From the NCBI GenBank assembly GCA_039707655.1, contig CM077665.1, positions 84,941,954 through 85,005,953 on the forward strand: DNA of 64,000 nucleotides, written 5' to 3'. Position numbers and translations under genes: made by a program. This document shows, in pieces, positions 9,761 through 22,223 of the stretch. Source of the stretch: Elymus sibiricus. Taxonomy: Eukaryota > Streptophyta > Magnoliopsida > Poales > Poaceae. A model generated the notes under the pieces. It was not told the origin of the DNA, made no database searches, and saw only the letters and a list, made by a program, of their open reading frames with translations. How positions within the stretch are numbered: the first letter of the stretch is position 1; each line of letters begins with the position of its first letter.

Positions 9761-10405
9761 TTTTTTTATCAACACATGACTTTTTTCACTACACATTCAA
9801 CATTTTCTTATGCATGAGAAACATATTTTATGTACATGTATAACATTTTTGAAAATCGCGATTAACATTTTTATTTTATTTTTTATGTCTAATTATTTGC
9901 ATAGACATTTATATTTTTGGTATATATCTAATACCTTTGTAATACACATTTAACATGTTTCATATACAAGATTAACATTTTATAATACATGGTCAACACT
10001 TTTCATTACACGGGCAAACATTGTTTTAATGGAAATATTTCTTTCGCTCATAGTGTAAATTTTTCGAATCCATCATGATTATTTTATATACATGTTTATA
10101 ATTTTTTAAATACAAAATTACCTATTTTGTAATGTTTTTGTGTCTACTTTTATTTAATGTACGCTGCACTTGTATACAGGAGTAACATTTTTTATACACA
10201 TTTAACATTTTTCAAATACATCATCAACATTTTTTCATACACATTGCATTTTTTTTGTATATATTTGTCGTATACTATGTGACAAACATTTTTCTATGCA
10301 CATTTAACCTTTTCAAAATGCTTGATTAACATTTCTCAAATACTTGATTAACATTTTTCAAATATTTGATTAACATTTGAAAAATGCATGATCAACTTTT
10401 TTCAT
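9761..10405. repeat. AT-rich ACATTT-type repeat, left half
   Basis: Degenerate repetition of motifs like TTAACATTTTTCAAATAC; the clearest copies are at 10321-10390. The repeat is interrupted by the retrotransposon at 10406 and resumes at 31867. The last five bases (TTCAT, 10401-10405) are the left target-site duplication of that insertion. Confidence 0.75.
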
Positions 10406-11926
10406 TGATGACCCACAAGTATAGGGGATCAATCATAGTCCTTTCGATAAGTAAGAGTGTCGAACTCAACGAGGAGCGGAAGGAAATGACAAGCGGTGTT
10501 CAGCAAGATAATTTCTGCAAGCACTGAAATTGTAGGTAACAGATAGTTTGATAGCAAGATAATTGGTAACGAGCAAATAACGGTAACGGTAAGTAAGGTG
10601 CAGCAAGGTAGCCCAATCCTTTTTGTGGCAAAGGACAGGCCAGAACAATCTTTAGTAATAGGCAAAGTGTTCTTGAGGGTACACGGGAATTTCATCTAGT
10701 CACTTTTATCATGTTGGTTTGATTCATGTTCGCTACTTTGATGATTTGATATGTGGATGGACCGGTGCTTGGGTGTTGTTCTTACTTGAACAACCTCCCA
10801 CTTATGATTAACCCCCTCGCAAGCATCCGCAACTACGAGAAAAGTATTAACATAAAATCTAACCATAGCATTAAACGTTTGGATCCAAATCAGTCCCTTA
10901 CGAAGTAGCACATAAACTAGGGTTTAAGCTTCTGTCACTCTAGCAACCCATCATCTAATAACTACTCCACTATGCATTCCCTTAGGCCCATGAATGGTGA
11001 AGTGTCATGTAGTCGACGTTCACATGACACCACTAAGGGAATCACAACATACATATCATCAAAATATCGAACACATATCAAATTCACATGATTACTTGCA
11101 ACATGACTTCTCCCGTGACCTCAAGAACAAAGGTAACTACTCACAAATAATAAACATGCTCAAGATCATAGGGGTATTGAATAGCATAATGGATCTGAAC
11201 ATATAATCTTCCACCAAATAAACCATATAGTAATCAACTACGCAAGGTAATCAACACTACTAGTCACCCACAGGTACCAATCTGAGGTTCCGGTACAAAG
11301 ATTGAACACAAGAGATGAACTAGGGTTTGAGAGGAGATGGTGCTGTTGAAGATGTTGATGAAGATTGACCTCCCAAAGATGAGAGGGGTGTTGGTGATGA
11401 CGATGGCTTCGATTTCCCCCTCCGGAAGGGAAGTTCCCCCGGCGGAATCGCTCTGCCGGAGGGCAAAAGTGCTCCTGCCCAAGTTCCGCCTCGAGGCGGC
11501 GGCGCTTCGTCCCGAAAGTCCTCCTCTGATTTTTTTTCTAGGTCAAAAGTGAATATATACCAGAAGATGGGCACCGGAGGTGGGCCGAGGAGGGCACAAG
11601 CCACCAGGGCGCGCCCAGGGGGCCTGGCGTGCCCTGGTGACTTGTGCCCACCAGGGTGGCCCCCTCCGGTAGTTCTTTGCTCCAGTATTTTTTATTAATT
11701 TCAAAAATAATCTTCATAAAGTTTCAGCTTCATTGGAGATGTGCAGAATAGGTATCTCTGATGTGCTTTTCTTGGGTCCAGAATTCCAGCTGCCGGTATT
11801 CTCCCTCTTTGTGTAAACCTTGCATTTTATGAGAGAAAAGGCATTAGAATCACTTCCTAAAGCATTATTATTCAACAAAACATAATAAATAACAGTAGGA
11901 AATCATGATGCAAAATGGACGTATCA
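10406..11926 (-). repeat. Element A 3' LTR
   Basis: The LTR is 1521 bp. In the coding orientation it starts TGATACGTCCATTTTGCATC and ends GTGGGTCATCA. It contains a GC-rich block and inverted GGGAAGTTCCC-type sequences near 11430, which give short spurious ORFs. Confidence 0.93.
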
Positions 11927-11940
11927 ACTCCCCCAAGCTT
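11927..11940 (-). other. Element A polypurine tract
   Basis: On the coding (minus) strand AAGCTTGGGGGAGT directly precedes the 3' LTR. It is the expected primer for plus-strand DNA synthesis. Confidence 0.85.
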
Positions 11941-13511
11941 AGACCTCGCTTGTCCTTAAGCGAAAGCCGATATTGAAAAGCATGTCCACATGGTTTGAGA
12001 GAGAGGTGTCGATAAAAACAAAATACGGACATAGTAGCATCATGCTTATTATTATAACAAGAACAAACTCTAACATAAAATTTATTCAATACATTTTTAT
12101 CATATAACTTCTCATGAGCAAGTAACAATTTATCACAACATAGAAGTATGAAGCATAAACCTTATTGGAAACCAACAAACTATGTTCTTAGTCAACTTTG
12201 CAACTACAATTCATCATATTTTCAGGAAGGGTCTCATGTCGGAGCCTTTTGGCAAGTCCACATACTCAACCATCATTTAGTCTTCTATGATTGCTAACAC
12301 TCACGGCATACCCATGAGCAAAAAGTTTCAACCGGACACATATGAAGATAGGGGCTTATAGTTTCGCCTCCCAACATATTCACCTCAAGGGTGATGTCAA
12401 CAATAATAACTCATGCCCACTCATATCCAACTAGATATATGTGCCTAGATATTTCCTCACCACATGATGCTTGCAAAAGGAAAAAGGAAAAAGGAATAGG
12501 GAAGATACTTTGACTCTTACATAAAAGTAAATACATAAAAGTAAAAGATAGTCCCTTCGCAGAGGGAAGCAGAGGTTGTCATGCGCTTTTTTGGTTTGTA
12601 TGCCCAATCCCTTAATGTAAAAGAACGTCACGCTATATTGCCCCCTATATAGCAACCTTTATTATGCAGTCCTTCACTTTTATTACTTTTCCATCATAAG
12701 TTCGTATAGCGCTCAATTTTCTCTTACACTAATTGATCAAAACACTTTTAGAAGCAATTTTTATTGCCTTATTGCACCGAGGACAACTTACTTGAAGGAT
12801 CTTACTCGATCCATAAGTAGATATGGTGGACACTCAAATAATGAATTTGGGTTTGGGTTTTTGGATGCACAAGTAGTATTTCTACCTAGTGTGGAATTTT
12901 TGGCTAGCAAAGATATTGGGCAAGCACCACATGTTGAAGGATCTATGACAATATAACTTCTATGTGGATATGAACAAGCATAAATCATTACGTTGTCTTC
13001 CTTGTCCAACGTCAACAATTTTGACATATAATATTTAATTGGGGCTCACAATCATAAAAGATGTCCACGATAGTGTATTTGCATGTGAATCTTCTCTTCC
13101 CTTATTCATTCTTTCATGAATTGCATCATTGACCAATGCTATGTTTGTCAATCTCCAACAAATTTTACTACTTATACTTTCCTTTATGTGATGTCATTAC
13201 TCACCATAAGATTAGCATATGATCCTTTTCATTTATTTCTCTTTTCTTTTATTTGGATTGCAACAAGAAAGTAGAGAGGCAAAAACTCAAACTAAACTTT
13301 ATTATATAACTCTCACTCGATTACATAAATAGATAGGCCACGAAACTAACACACGAAAATAGATCATGCTAAACTTTTATTCAACTAAAGCAAAGGAAAA
13401 CTAAAGATCGAACTAAAACAGGTAAAGGTGAATAAAAGTGATGGTGATACGATACCGGGGCACCTCCCCCAAGCTTGGCTCAAGCCAAGGGGAGTGCCCA
13501 TACCCGTGTGC
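11941..13511 (-). other. Element A 3' non-coding internal region
   Basis: About 1.6 kb between the PPT and the extra ORF. I recognise no protein domain. A second CTCCCCCAAGCTTGG site, similar to the PPT, occurs near 13465-13480, close to the end of the extra ORF. Confidence 0.6.
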
Positions 13512-14033
13512 TCAAGTCTCCTTTGGTGGTGGTGATGAAGAAGGTGGTGGTGATGTAGTAGGCTTGTCCTCCAGCTTCCAGGGCAAGGGCTCCCCATCAA
13601 AAGTTGACGCAAGAGTCCCTTGAGTCCTGCAACTGGCAGCTAAACTCATACCTTTAAATCTTGCTTCATATTCAAAAACCTGGTTTTGAAGATCATAAAT
13701 TTGGCTCTGCAGAAAATTAATTTGCTCATTGAGGGTGGAGATGATGTCCTTCATAGACCGACCATCCACCATCTGATCACGGGTGAATTCCGTGATCATG
13801 GAGTGGTTGGCACTAAGTCCACGTCCCACCATCTTCTGGCACTTGAAGATTTCCTATTCCACTGCCTCGAGCCTAGCCTCCACGCTTCCGGTCTTCTTGG
13901 GTCCTTGAACATCGCGGATGTGGAGCACCCCCTCACGCATCTCAATGGCTTGAGGGTGCTTCATCACCTCCGGCAAGTACGGGTTGATGACCTTCTCGAA
14001 GAACTTGTCCTTGGAGGAGCTTGGTGGAGCCAT
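13512..14033 (-). pseudogene. Extra ORF of element A, coiled-coil-like protein of unknown function
   Basis: On the minus strand an ATG at 14033-14031 opens 173 codons, interrupted by one stop (TAG at 13856-13854). The N-terminal part reads MAPPSSSKDKFFEKVINPYL. After the stop comes a segment with LNEQINFLQSQIYDLQNQVF, which has heptad spacing of a coiled coil, and a Pro/Ser-rich C-terminus. It lies downstream of integrase and upstream of the 3' LTR, the position where Athila-lineage elements may carry an env-like ORF, but I see no signal peptide or transmembrane segment, so I do not call it env. I know of similar unnamed predicted proteins in wheat, but no function. The single stop suggests recent decay. 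Confidence 0.7.
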
Positions 14034-14354
14034 GGAGATCTAGATCTGACGAGAAAACAACAAGAAGCAAGAACAGAGGATTTTTCTGCGATGCGGTCGT
14101 CAAAATAGTCGGAGGTATATATAGAGACTTTTTATTCTTGGAAAACAAGCATATGGAAGAAAAACGGGGCCGGGAAGGTGTCCGAGGTGGGCACAACCCA
14201 CCAGGGCGCGCCCAGGGGTGCCTGGCGCGCCCTGGTGTATCGTGCTCACCTCGATCACCTTCCGGTTTATTTCTTTATTTCCAAAATTTTCTAATATTCC
14301 AAAACTGACAAAAAATATTTTTGCGGATTTTTCGAAGTCCGTTTACTTACCGTA
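14034..14354 (-). other. Spacer between extra ORF and integrase C-terminus
   Basis: Non-coding, with a GC-rich near-palindrome (CCAGGGCGCGCCC and GGCGCGCCCTGG, 14199-14235) of the type also seen in the LTRs. No gene is visible. Confidence 0.6.
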
Positions 14355-15566
14355 TCACGTACCTCCTATTTTCCAGAATTCTGAAGTGTTCCGGAAGGTT
14401 TCTTTTATGCGTTCCTCCGGTGTCATGGTTTGGATAACATTGCTTTCAACGTTAATAGGCGTACCTAAGATATAGTGCTTAATTCTTTGCCCATTGACCA
14501 CCTTCGGGTTAGTACCTTCGGCGTTATTAATCTTGATAGCTCCAGAACGATAAACCTCTTCGATAATATAAGGTCCTTCCCATTTGGAGAGAAGCTTACC
14601 TGGCAAAAAATCTTAAATGAGAGTTGAACAAAAGAACATAGTCTCCTATTTTGAATTCACGCTTTTGGATTCTTTTGTCATGCCATCTTTTTACTTTTTT
14701 TTTGAATAGTTTGGCATTTTCATAGGCTTGGGTTCTCCATTCATCTAATGAGCTAATATCAAATAGCCTCTTCTCACCGGCAAGTTTGAAATCATAGTTG
14801 AGTTCTTTAATTGCCCAAAATGCTTTATGTTCTAATTCTAGAGGCAAATGACAAGCTTTACCATATACCATTTTGTATGGAGACATACCCATAGGATTTT
14901 TATAAGCTGTTCTATAGGCCCAAAGTGCATCATCTAATTTCTTAGACCAATTCTTACGAGACCTATTGACAGTTTTTTGTACTATCAATTTTATTTCTCT
15001 ATTGCTAAGTTCAACTTGACCACTAGATTGAGGATGATAGGGTGATGCAATTCTATGGTTAACATCATATTTAGCAAGCATCTTACGGAAAGCACCATGA
15101 ATAAAGTGTGAACCACCATCGGTCATTAAATATCTAGGGACTCCAAACCTCGGGAAAATAACCTCTTTGAGCATTTTAATGGAGGTGTGGTGATCAAAAC
15201 TACTAGTTGGAATAGCTTCTACCCATTTAGTGACATAATCAACAGCAACCAAAATATGAGTGTACCCGTTAGAGGAAGGAAAATGCCCCATATAATCAAA
15301 ACCCCAAACGTCAAATGGTCCGACAACAAGTGAATAATTCATAGGCATTTCCTGCCGCTTACCGATATTACGAATTCTTTGACATTCATCACAAGACAAG
15401 ACAAACTTACGGGCATCCTTGAAGAGAGTAGGCCAATAAAAACCAGATTGCAATACCTCGTGAGCAGTTCTATCTCCCGCATGATGTCCTTCATAAGCTT
15501 CGGAATGACATTTCCGTAGGATTTGTTCCTGTTCATGCTCAGGTACACAACGTCTAATAATACCAT
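14355..15566 (-). pseudogene. Element A integrase (Gypsy), frameshifted
   Basis: The minus strand encodes an integrase with an N-terminal His/Cys zinc-binding part (…HEV…CDEC, about 15360-15560) and the DDE core: Asp in VWGFDYMG, Asp in LMTDGGSHF and Glu in [12 protein letters not shown]. The C-terminal [20 protein letters not shown] block is in another frame: a one-base change in a T-run near 14607-14612 ends the main frame early. It would insert element DNA into the host genome, but this copy is probably inactive. Confidence 0.88.
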
Positions 15567-16486
15567 CTACTCCTTCTTTATAAAGATGTGGGTCATCCCA
15601 AAAGTAATGTCTCGAGTCATAGAAGAATTTTTTTTCTTTTGTTGGTATGTGAAGCTAGGTGGTATATATTTAGCGACAATGTAATTAGCATAATCAGCAT
15701 ACCAAGGAGTGTTTTGAGAAACATTTATTGAAGCTAACTGTTCGTCAGGAAAACTATCATCTATAGGTAGTGGGTTATCAAGAACATTTTCTAACCTAGA
15801 CAAGTTATCAGCTACGGGGTTCTTAGCTCCCTTCCTATCAACGATATGTAAGTCAAATTATTGAAGCAAAAGAACCCACCTAACGAGTCTAGGTTTAGCA
15901 TCTTTTTTTCCATAAGATATTTTATAGCAGCATGATCGGTGTGAACAATAACTTTTGAGTCAACAATATAGGATCTAAATTTATCATAGGCAAACACAAC
16001 CGCTAAAAATTCCTTTTCAGTAGTAGCATAATTTCGTTGGGCACTGTCTAGAGTTTTGCTAGCATAATGGATAACATTCAATTTTTTATCAACTCTTTGT
16101 CCTAGAACAGTACCAACAGTATACTCACTAGCATCACACATAATTTCAAAAGGCAAGTTCCAATCAGTTGGTTGAACGATAGGTGCAGAGGTTAAGGCTT
16201 TCTTGAGTGTTTCAAAGGCTTCCACACAATCATCATCAAAAACAAAAGGAATGTCCTTTTGCAAAAGATTAGTAAGAGGCCTAGAAATTTTAGAGAAGTC
16301 TTTAATGAACCTCCTATAGAAACCAGCATGACCAAGGAAACTTCGAATGCCTTTAATATCTTTAGGACATGGCATTTTCTCAATTGCATCAACTTTAGCT
16401 TTGTCCACCTCAATACCTCGTTCAGATATTTTATGCCCCAAGACAATACCTTCATTAACCATAAAGTGGCACTTCTCCCAATTCAA
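15567..16486 (-). pseudogene. Element A RNase H and connection region, frameshifted
   Basis: The reading frame 15812-16486 holds the end of reverse transcriptase (FLGHAGFYRRFIKDFSKISR) and an RNase H domain with acidic residues in CDASEYTVG, TEKEFLAV and VHTDHAAI. The frame breaks near 15840-15900, and the following connection (RLENVLDNPLPIDDSFPDEQ) continues in another frame, 15567-15803. Confidence 0.87.
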
Positions 16487-18302
16487 GACGAGATTAGTTG
16501 TTCACATCTCTGCAAAACTCGATCAAGGTTGCTTAAGCAATCATCAAAAGAAGTCCCATAAACGGAAAAATCATCCATGAAAACCTCCACAATCTTTTCA
16601 CAAAAATCAGAGAATATAGCAGTCATACATCTTTGAAAGGTAGCAGGTGCATTGCATAAACCAAAAGGCATATGTCTATAAGCATAGGTTCCAAAAGGGC
16701 AGGTAAAGGTGGTTTTCTCTTGATCGGATTGTGACACAGGTATTTGAGAGAAACCAGAATATCCATCTAGGAAACAAAAGTGTGTGTGCTTAGATAATAT
16801 TTCTAGCAGTTGATCAATGAAAGGCAGAGGGTAATGATCTTTTCTAGTAGCTTTATTTAACTTTCTAAAATCAATTACCATTCTATAGCCAGTAACAATT
16901 CTTTGTGGAATGAGTTCATTCTTATCATTAGGAACAATGGCAATACCTCCTTTCTTAGGGACACAATGAACGGGACTTACCCATCTACTATCAGCAATGG
17001 GATAGATTATACCTACTTCTAGAAGCTTTAATATTTCAGTTCTTACCACTTCTTTCATTTTGGGATTCAATCGCCGTTGATGATCAACAACGGGTTTAGC
17101 ATCAGGTTCCATATTAATCTTGTGCTGACACAGAGTGGGACTAATGCCCTTAAGATCATCAAGAGTATATCCAATAGCAGCCCGGTGCTTCCTTAGAACT
17201 TTTAATAATCTTTCTTCTTCATGTTCTGAAAGGTTAGCACTAATAATAACAGGATATATCTTTTTCTCATCAAGATAAGCATATTTCAAAGTGTCAGGCA
17301 ATTGTTTCAATTCAAACACAGGATCACCTTTAGGTGGAGGAGGGCCTCCAAGAGTTTCAATAGGAAAATTATGTTTCAGGAGAGGTTGTTGTTCAAAGAA
17401 AATTTGATCTATTTCATTTCTCTCACGCAAGTGCATATCATTTTCATGGTCAAGCAAATATTGTTCTAATGGATCAGTAGGAGGCACGGCAATAGAAGCA
17501 AGACCAATTATTTCATCCTTACTGGATAACGCTTTATCGCGAGGTTGTCTACTAAACTTGGAGAAATTAAACTCATGAGACACACCACCAAAACTGACAC
17601 CGACAGTTTGTTTTTCACAATATATCTTAGCGTTGACGGTGCTCAATAAAGGTCTACCAAAGATAATGGGGCAAAAGTCATCTTGTGGGGAACCAAGGAC
17701 TAGAAAATCGGTAGGGTATTTTACTTTCCCACACAAGACTTCAACATCTCTAACAATCCCAAGTGGTGTGATGGTGTCTCTATTAGTAAGTTTAATAGTA
17801 ACATCAATGTCTTCTATTTCAGCAGGTGCTATTTCATCCATAATCTCTTGGTATAAGGTAAAAGGGATAACACTCACACTAGCACCCAAATCACATAAAC
17901 CATGGTAGCAATGATCTCCTATTTTATCTGAGACAACAGGCATGCCTTCTATGGGTCTATGTTTATCTTTTTCATTGGGTTTGGCAATTCTAGCAGCTTC
18001 GTCACAGAAGTAGATAACATGCCCATCAATGTTTTCCACCAAGAGATCTTTAACCATAGAAACACTAGGTTCTACTTTAATTTCCTCAGGGGGTTTAGGT
18101 GCTCTTATATTACTCTTACGAACCACAGTTGATACCTTAGCATGTTCCTTTATCCTAACAGGGAAAGGTGTTTTTTCAATATAAGCGGTAGGCACAACTG
18201 TATCAACAATGTAAATGATGGTTTCATCTTTAGCTATGACCGGTTCTTTAATTTCTTCTTTAATAGGGGGATGATATTTAAACCACTTCTCCTTAGGGAG
18301 AT
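16483..18302 (-). pseudogene. Element A protease and reverse transcriptase, truncated by insertion
   Basis: The frame is open from 16483 up to the insertion at 18302. It has an aspartic protease motif CDLGASVSVIPF and a reverse transcriptase with LDGYSGFSQIPV, FGLCNAPATFQRCM and the catalytic EVFMDDFSVYG. It ends by a frame change near 16485 that separates it from the rest of the reverse transcriptase. Gag sequence upstream of 18302 has been lost. Confidence 0.9.
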
Positions 18303-21300
18303 TGTGACACCCTTGGAATCATGCTACAGTGATCAAAGTAATTAAGCTACAATAACCAGGAGGATTAAGCTAATGCTTTTGCTAAACCCATGTGTGGTCA
18401 CTTTTGGAAACAATTCTCAATTCAAATTCTTTTGCAATTCAAATTGATTTGAAAAGTGGAATTAAAAGTTTTGCAAACCAGTAATTAAAAATCATATTGT
18501 GATTGCAAATAATCCCCTGATAATTATAAAAATATAAGCAACATTTTATCAAGTATTTTGGTGCCTCTAAAACAATAAAACAGAGGCCAATTATTAAATG
18601 TTTTTTATGTAGATTTCAAATATTTTTAGAAGGACCCCAAACTTTTTGTGGCCCTTCTTAATATTGCAATAGGATTTATGGGCCAGGCTAGAAAAATTAC
18701 AGAGGTCTTGGTAGTTAAAAATAATGTAATAACATAAACTAACAAATAAAGAAAAGCTAAAATAAAAATATAAAGAAAAAGCTAAGACCCTCCCTGAGCC
18801 GTAGCCCATGCTAGGCCGACTGGCCGGCCCAGTCCATCCCCGCTCACCTCCTTCCCTGTTCGACCGACCGGTCGGTACAGGGGCGTGGTTGCCCCCCGAC
18901 CACCTCGCCGGCGCCGACAGGGAGGGGATAAGGCACCCCCCCCTCGCTCCTCAAACCCTACCCCCTCCCAGATCCCCCCTTGCGCCTCCGTCCTCTGCCC
19001 CGAGCGCGAGCTCAGGCTCGAGCTCACCCGTGCCACCCGCCCCGTCGCCGTGCAACGCCGCCACCACCTCGCCGTCAAACTTCGTCACCAGGGCCTCCCC
19101 GACCTCCCGAGCTCGCCAGCGAGACCCGCTCTGAGGCCCTCCTCCTTTTCCCCCTTTAGCCCCCCTTGATCTGTCGTCGTTGTAGCCGTGCTCATCGAGG
19201 CCACCATGGCCGGTGCTCGCGTGCCCTCGTGCTCGCCGCGCTCCCTGCCCACGCTCGCGGGCCTTTGGCCGCGCTCTGCCCGTGCCCCGTCGCGGACTGG
19301 CCGTGCTCACGTGCGCGCAAGCACCGTCGCTCACCCGTCTTCTCTCGCCGCCGCTGCTGAAGCTTGCTGCCGCCGCCGATGCTGGCTGCCGATGCGCTGC
19401 CCGATGCCGCTGCTAGCACTGCTGCTCCCGCTACTGTGCTGCTGCCGCCCGCACTCGCTCCTGCCGATGCTGCTCTGCAGACGCGGCCGCCCGCAGCCCC
19501 CCTGCTCGCTGTGCCGCCCGTCCGCGCCCGCTTACGCCGCCTGCGCCTCGAGCTCCTACTGCAGCTCCGGCTACCGCTGGCCGTCGCCGATCCGCTTCCG
19601 CCCATCCCGCGAGTGGCCTCTCCCCGCCTGCCGCTACCTTGGCCGTGCGCGCCCGCAGTCGGTCACGCCCACCGGCACGCACAGCCGGCCGCAACCGGCC
19701 GCTGAGCTGGCCTCCTGGGCCACTGGCGCTGGGCGCCATGGCCCCGTTGACTGGTCAACTGGCCCAGTTGACCAGCTGACTGGGCAGTTGACCCTGGTCA
19801 AACGGGGCCCACTAGTCAGCCTCTGGTGCACCTGTGGGTGCAGTGCACCGGGTGCACCTAGTAATTAGCTACTATTTTTGGAATAAAAATGAAATCATGA
19901 AATTATAGATTATTGTTTAAACTTTGAAAATCAATAGAAATTAATCTATAACTCGGATGAAAAAGATTTATACATGAAAGTTGCTCGGAAAAATCCCACG
20001 AATCCGAATACGTTGTTCGTTCGTCTGTCACGTGTTCCTATCATAACAAACATGGACATTTTGCGTTAGGATCATCTGTCTGGTAGTAGCCCGAGACCCG
20101 GAAAATATCGTCAGATGTTTTCCCGCCCCGTCCATGACGTGTAGTACTGCGTTAGTGCATGTCTAGATCTGTTAATTGCCATGTCATGCATCGTGTTGCA
20201 TCTGTGCTTTATATTTATTATTTCTTCCCCCCTCTTCTTACCGGTAGACCCCGAGACTGACGTTGCTACCGGGTACGACTACGCGACTGACGATCAGGCC
20301 TTTGCAGCAGAGCAGCAAGGCAAGCAACCCCCCTTGATCATTCCGATATCGCCCAGTTCCCTTCTCTCTCATGCTTACATTAGATTTTCCTACTGTTGTA
20401 GTTAATACCTATTCTGACGCATAGCCTGTTTTTGATGAACTGCTACTGTACCTACTGTCATATCAACTGCTTAGTATAGGTTGATCAGTGAATCCCCTGT
20501 GACCCCCTTAGTCCCAGTTGCCCCGCTTTAAATATCTGTTACTCGATCATCATGATCGACGAGCCAGGCCCGTCACATCACCACACTCCCCTTAGTTGTA
20601 CGACTCTACAGAACTACTATCGAGTACCGAGGGTGACACCTTGTGAAGTACTCATGATGCTAGCTCTGTAGTGTAGCTAGTCGGTCGTGGTAAACAGAGG
20701 GTGATACCACTCCGCCACTCCCGATATCAACTCTGTCGTGCAATCCCCCCCTCAAGTGTGTTCCCCCGAGGGTGATTCCTCTAGGTCCCGCCTTGATGTT
20801 TTATACACACGGGTACTATGACTTGGTTACAGAAAAATGTTGGTGATGGGTCGGCCTTGAAGGGTACCCATGGTTTATTTGACGACGAGGCATGGCCGGG
20901 CAGGTGAGGCCCTTGCCACACATCCTCGAGACGGGGCGACAAGACCGCACATCATGGGTCGCGCTCGTCACCGCATTAATAAAATGCTAATGGGTTGGGT
21001 ATTTGATCTGAGTTGGTCGATTGACCTTTTTACGCACTAAACCTTCACGTGGGACAAGTTATGGGTACTCAGCGTCGTTGTATCAGCCGAAGCTCTTCGG
21101 ACGTCAGCAATGGAGCGGCGCGCGCCCGAGTGGTCTGCGACGACACTGATCTTGTATTAGAGTGTGCTAGGACTGACCTCGGTCGCCCACGCATCGTGCA
21201 GGAGTGCAAAGGGCGAGTGGGCCCATGACCCCTGCGCACTTAGGATTTAGACCGGCGGGCTGGCCTCTCTGTTAAGCCTAGGTAGGGCGACGACGTGTTG

Positions 21301-22208
21301 ATTTCCCGAGGCCGGGCATGACCCAGGAAAGTGTGTCCAGCCAGAGGTGATCAAGCGTGTTGGAAATGTGGTGCACCCTTGCAGGGATGAATTCAACTAT
21401 TCGAATAGCCATGTCCACGGTAACAGGATGACTCGGAGTTGTACCTTGATCTACTACAACTATAATTTTGACTTAAAATTGAAATGAATGTTGGCTCCGA
21501 GATTGCTTTCTCGCAGGGAGTCGAGGAAGAATCTCTGGGCATGGTTACTTAATAAAATTGCTACAATAATATTGCTATATATGAGTTACCAGTCTACTCT
21601 CTTCTAATGCTGCAAGATGTTGAAGATGCTTGTCTTCGATAGGACTAGGCCTTCCCCCTCATTCTTGCTTTCTGCAGTCAGTCCAGTTATAACCCCATTC
21701 CTTGATACTGATGCATACTTAGCATAGTTCTGATGTTAGTCTTGCGAGTACTTTGGATGAGTACTCACCACTGCTTTGCTTTCTCTTTTCCCCTCGATAC
21801 GATTACTACGTTCAGACGACGGAGCCCAGTAGATGGAGTACGCCGGAGACGACTACTACACCACCACTGGAGCTTACTACTACATGGAGGCGGCCCCCGA
21901 CCAGCAGTAGGATAGGAGGTTCCCAGGCAGGAGGCCTCGCCTCATTCGATCAGTTGTTATGTTTGTGCTAGCCTTCTTAAGGCAAAACTTGTTTAACTTA
22001 TGTCTGTACTCAAATATTATTTGCTTCCGCTGACTCGTGCTTGTCGAGCTTTGTATTCGAGCCCTCGAGGCCCCTGGTTTGTAATATGAAGATGTATGAC
22101 TTTAATTTGTGTCTAGAGTTGTGTTGTGATATCGATCAGTGAGTCCCTAATCTTGGTCGTACGCATTGCGTGTATGATTAGCGTACGGTCAAAATTGGGG
22201 GCGTCACA
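18303..22208 (+). repeat. Element B 5' LTR
   Basis: A 3906-bp LTR with TG...CA ends. A CpG- and GC-rich block at about 18800-19860 produces long but spurious ORFs. The segment before and after it is AT-rich. Confidence 0.88.
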
Positions 22209-22211
22209 AGT

Positions 22212-22223
22212 TGGTATCAGAGC
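22212..22223 (+). other. Element B primer binding site
   Basis: TGGTATCAGAGC, complementary to the 3' end of initiator tRNA-Met, starts three bases after the LTR. Confidence 0.9.

Noticed and set aside
13512..14033. Calling the extra ORF of element A an env-like gene
   Set aside because: Position fits, but no signal peptide, transmembrane segment or Cys-rich ectodomain is visible.
19188..19868. Plus-strand ORF of 226 codons, Cys/Arg/Pro-rich
   Set aside because: It lies in the GC-rich block of element B's LTR. The corresponding part of the other LTR does not keep the frame, and several frames on both strands are open here from composition alone.
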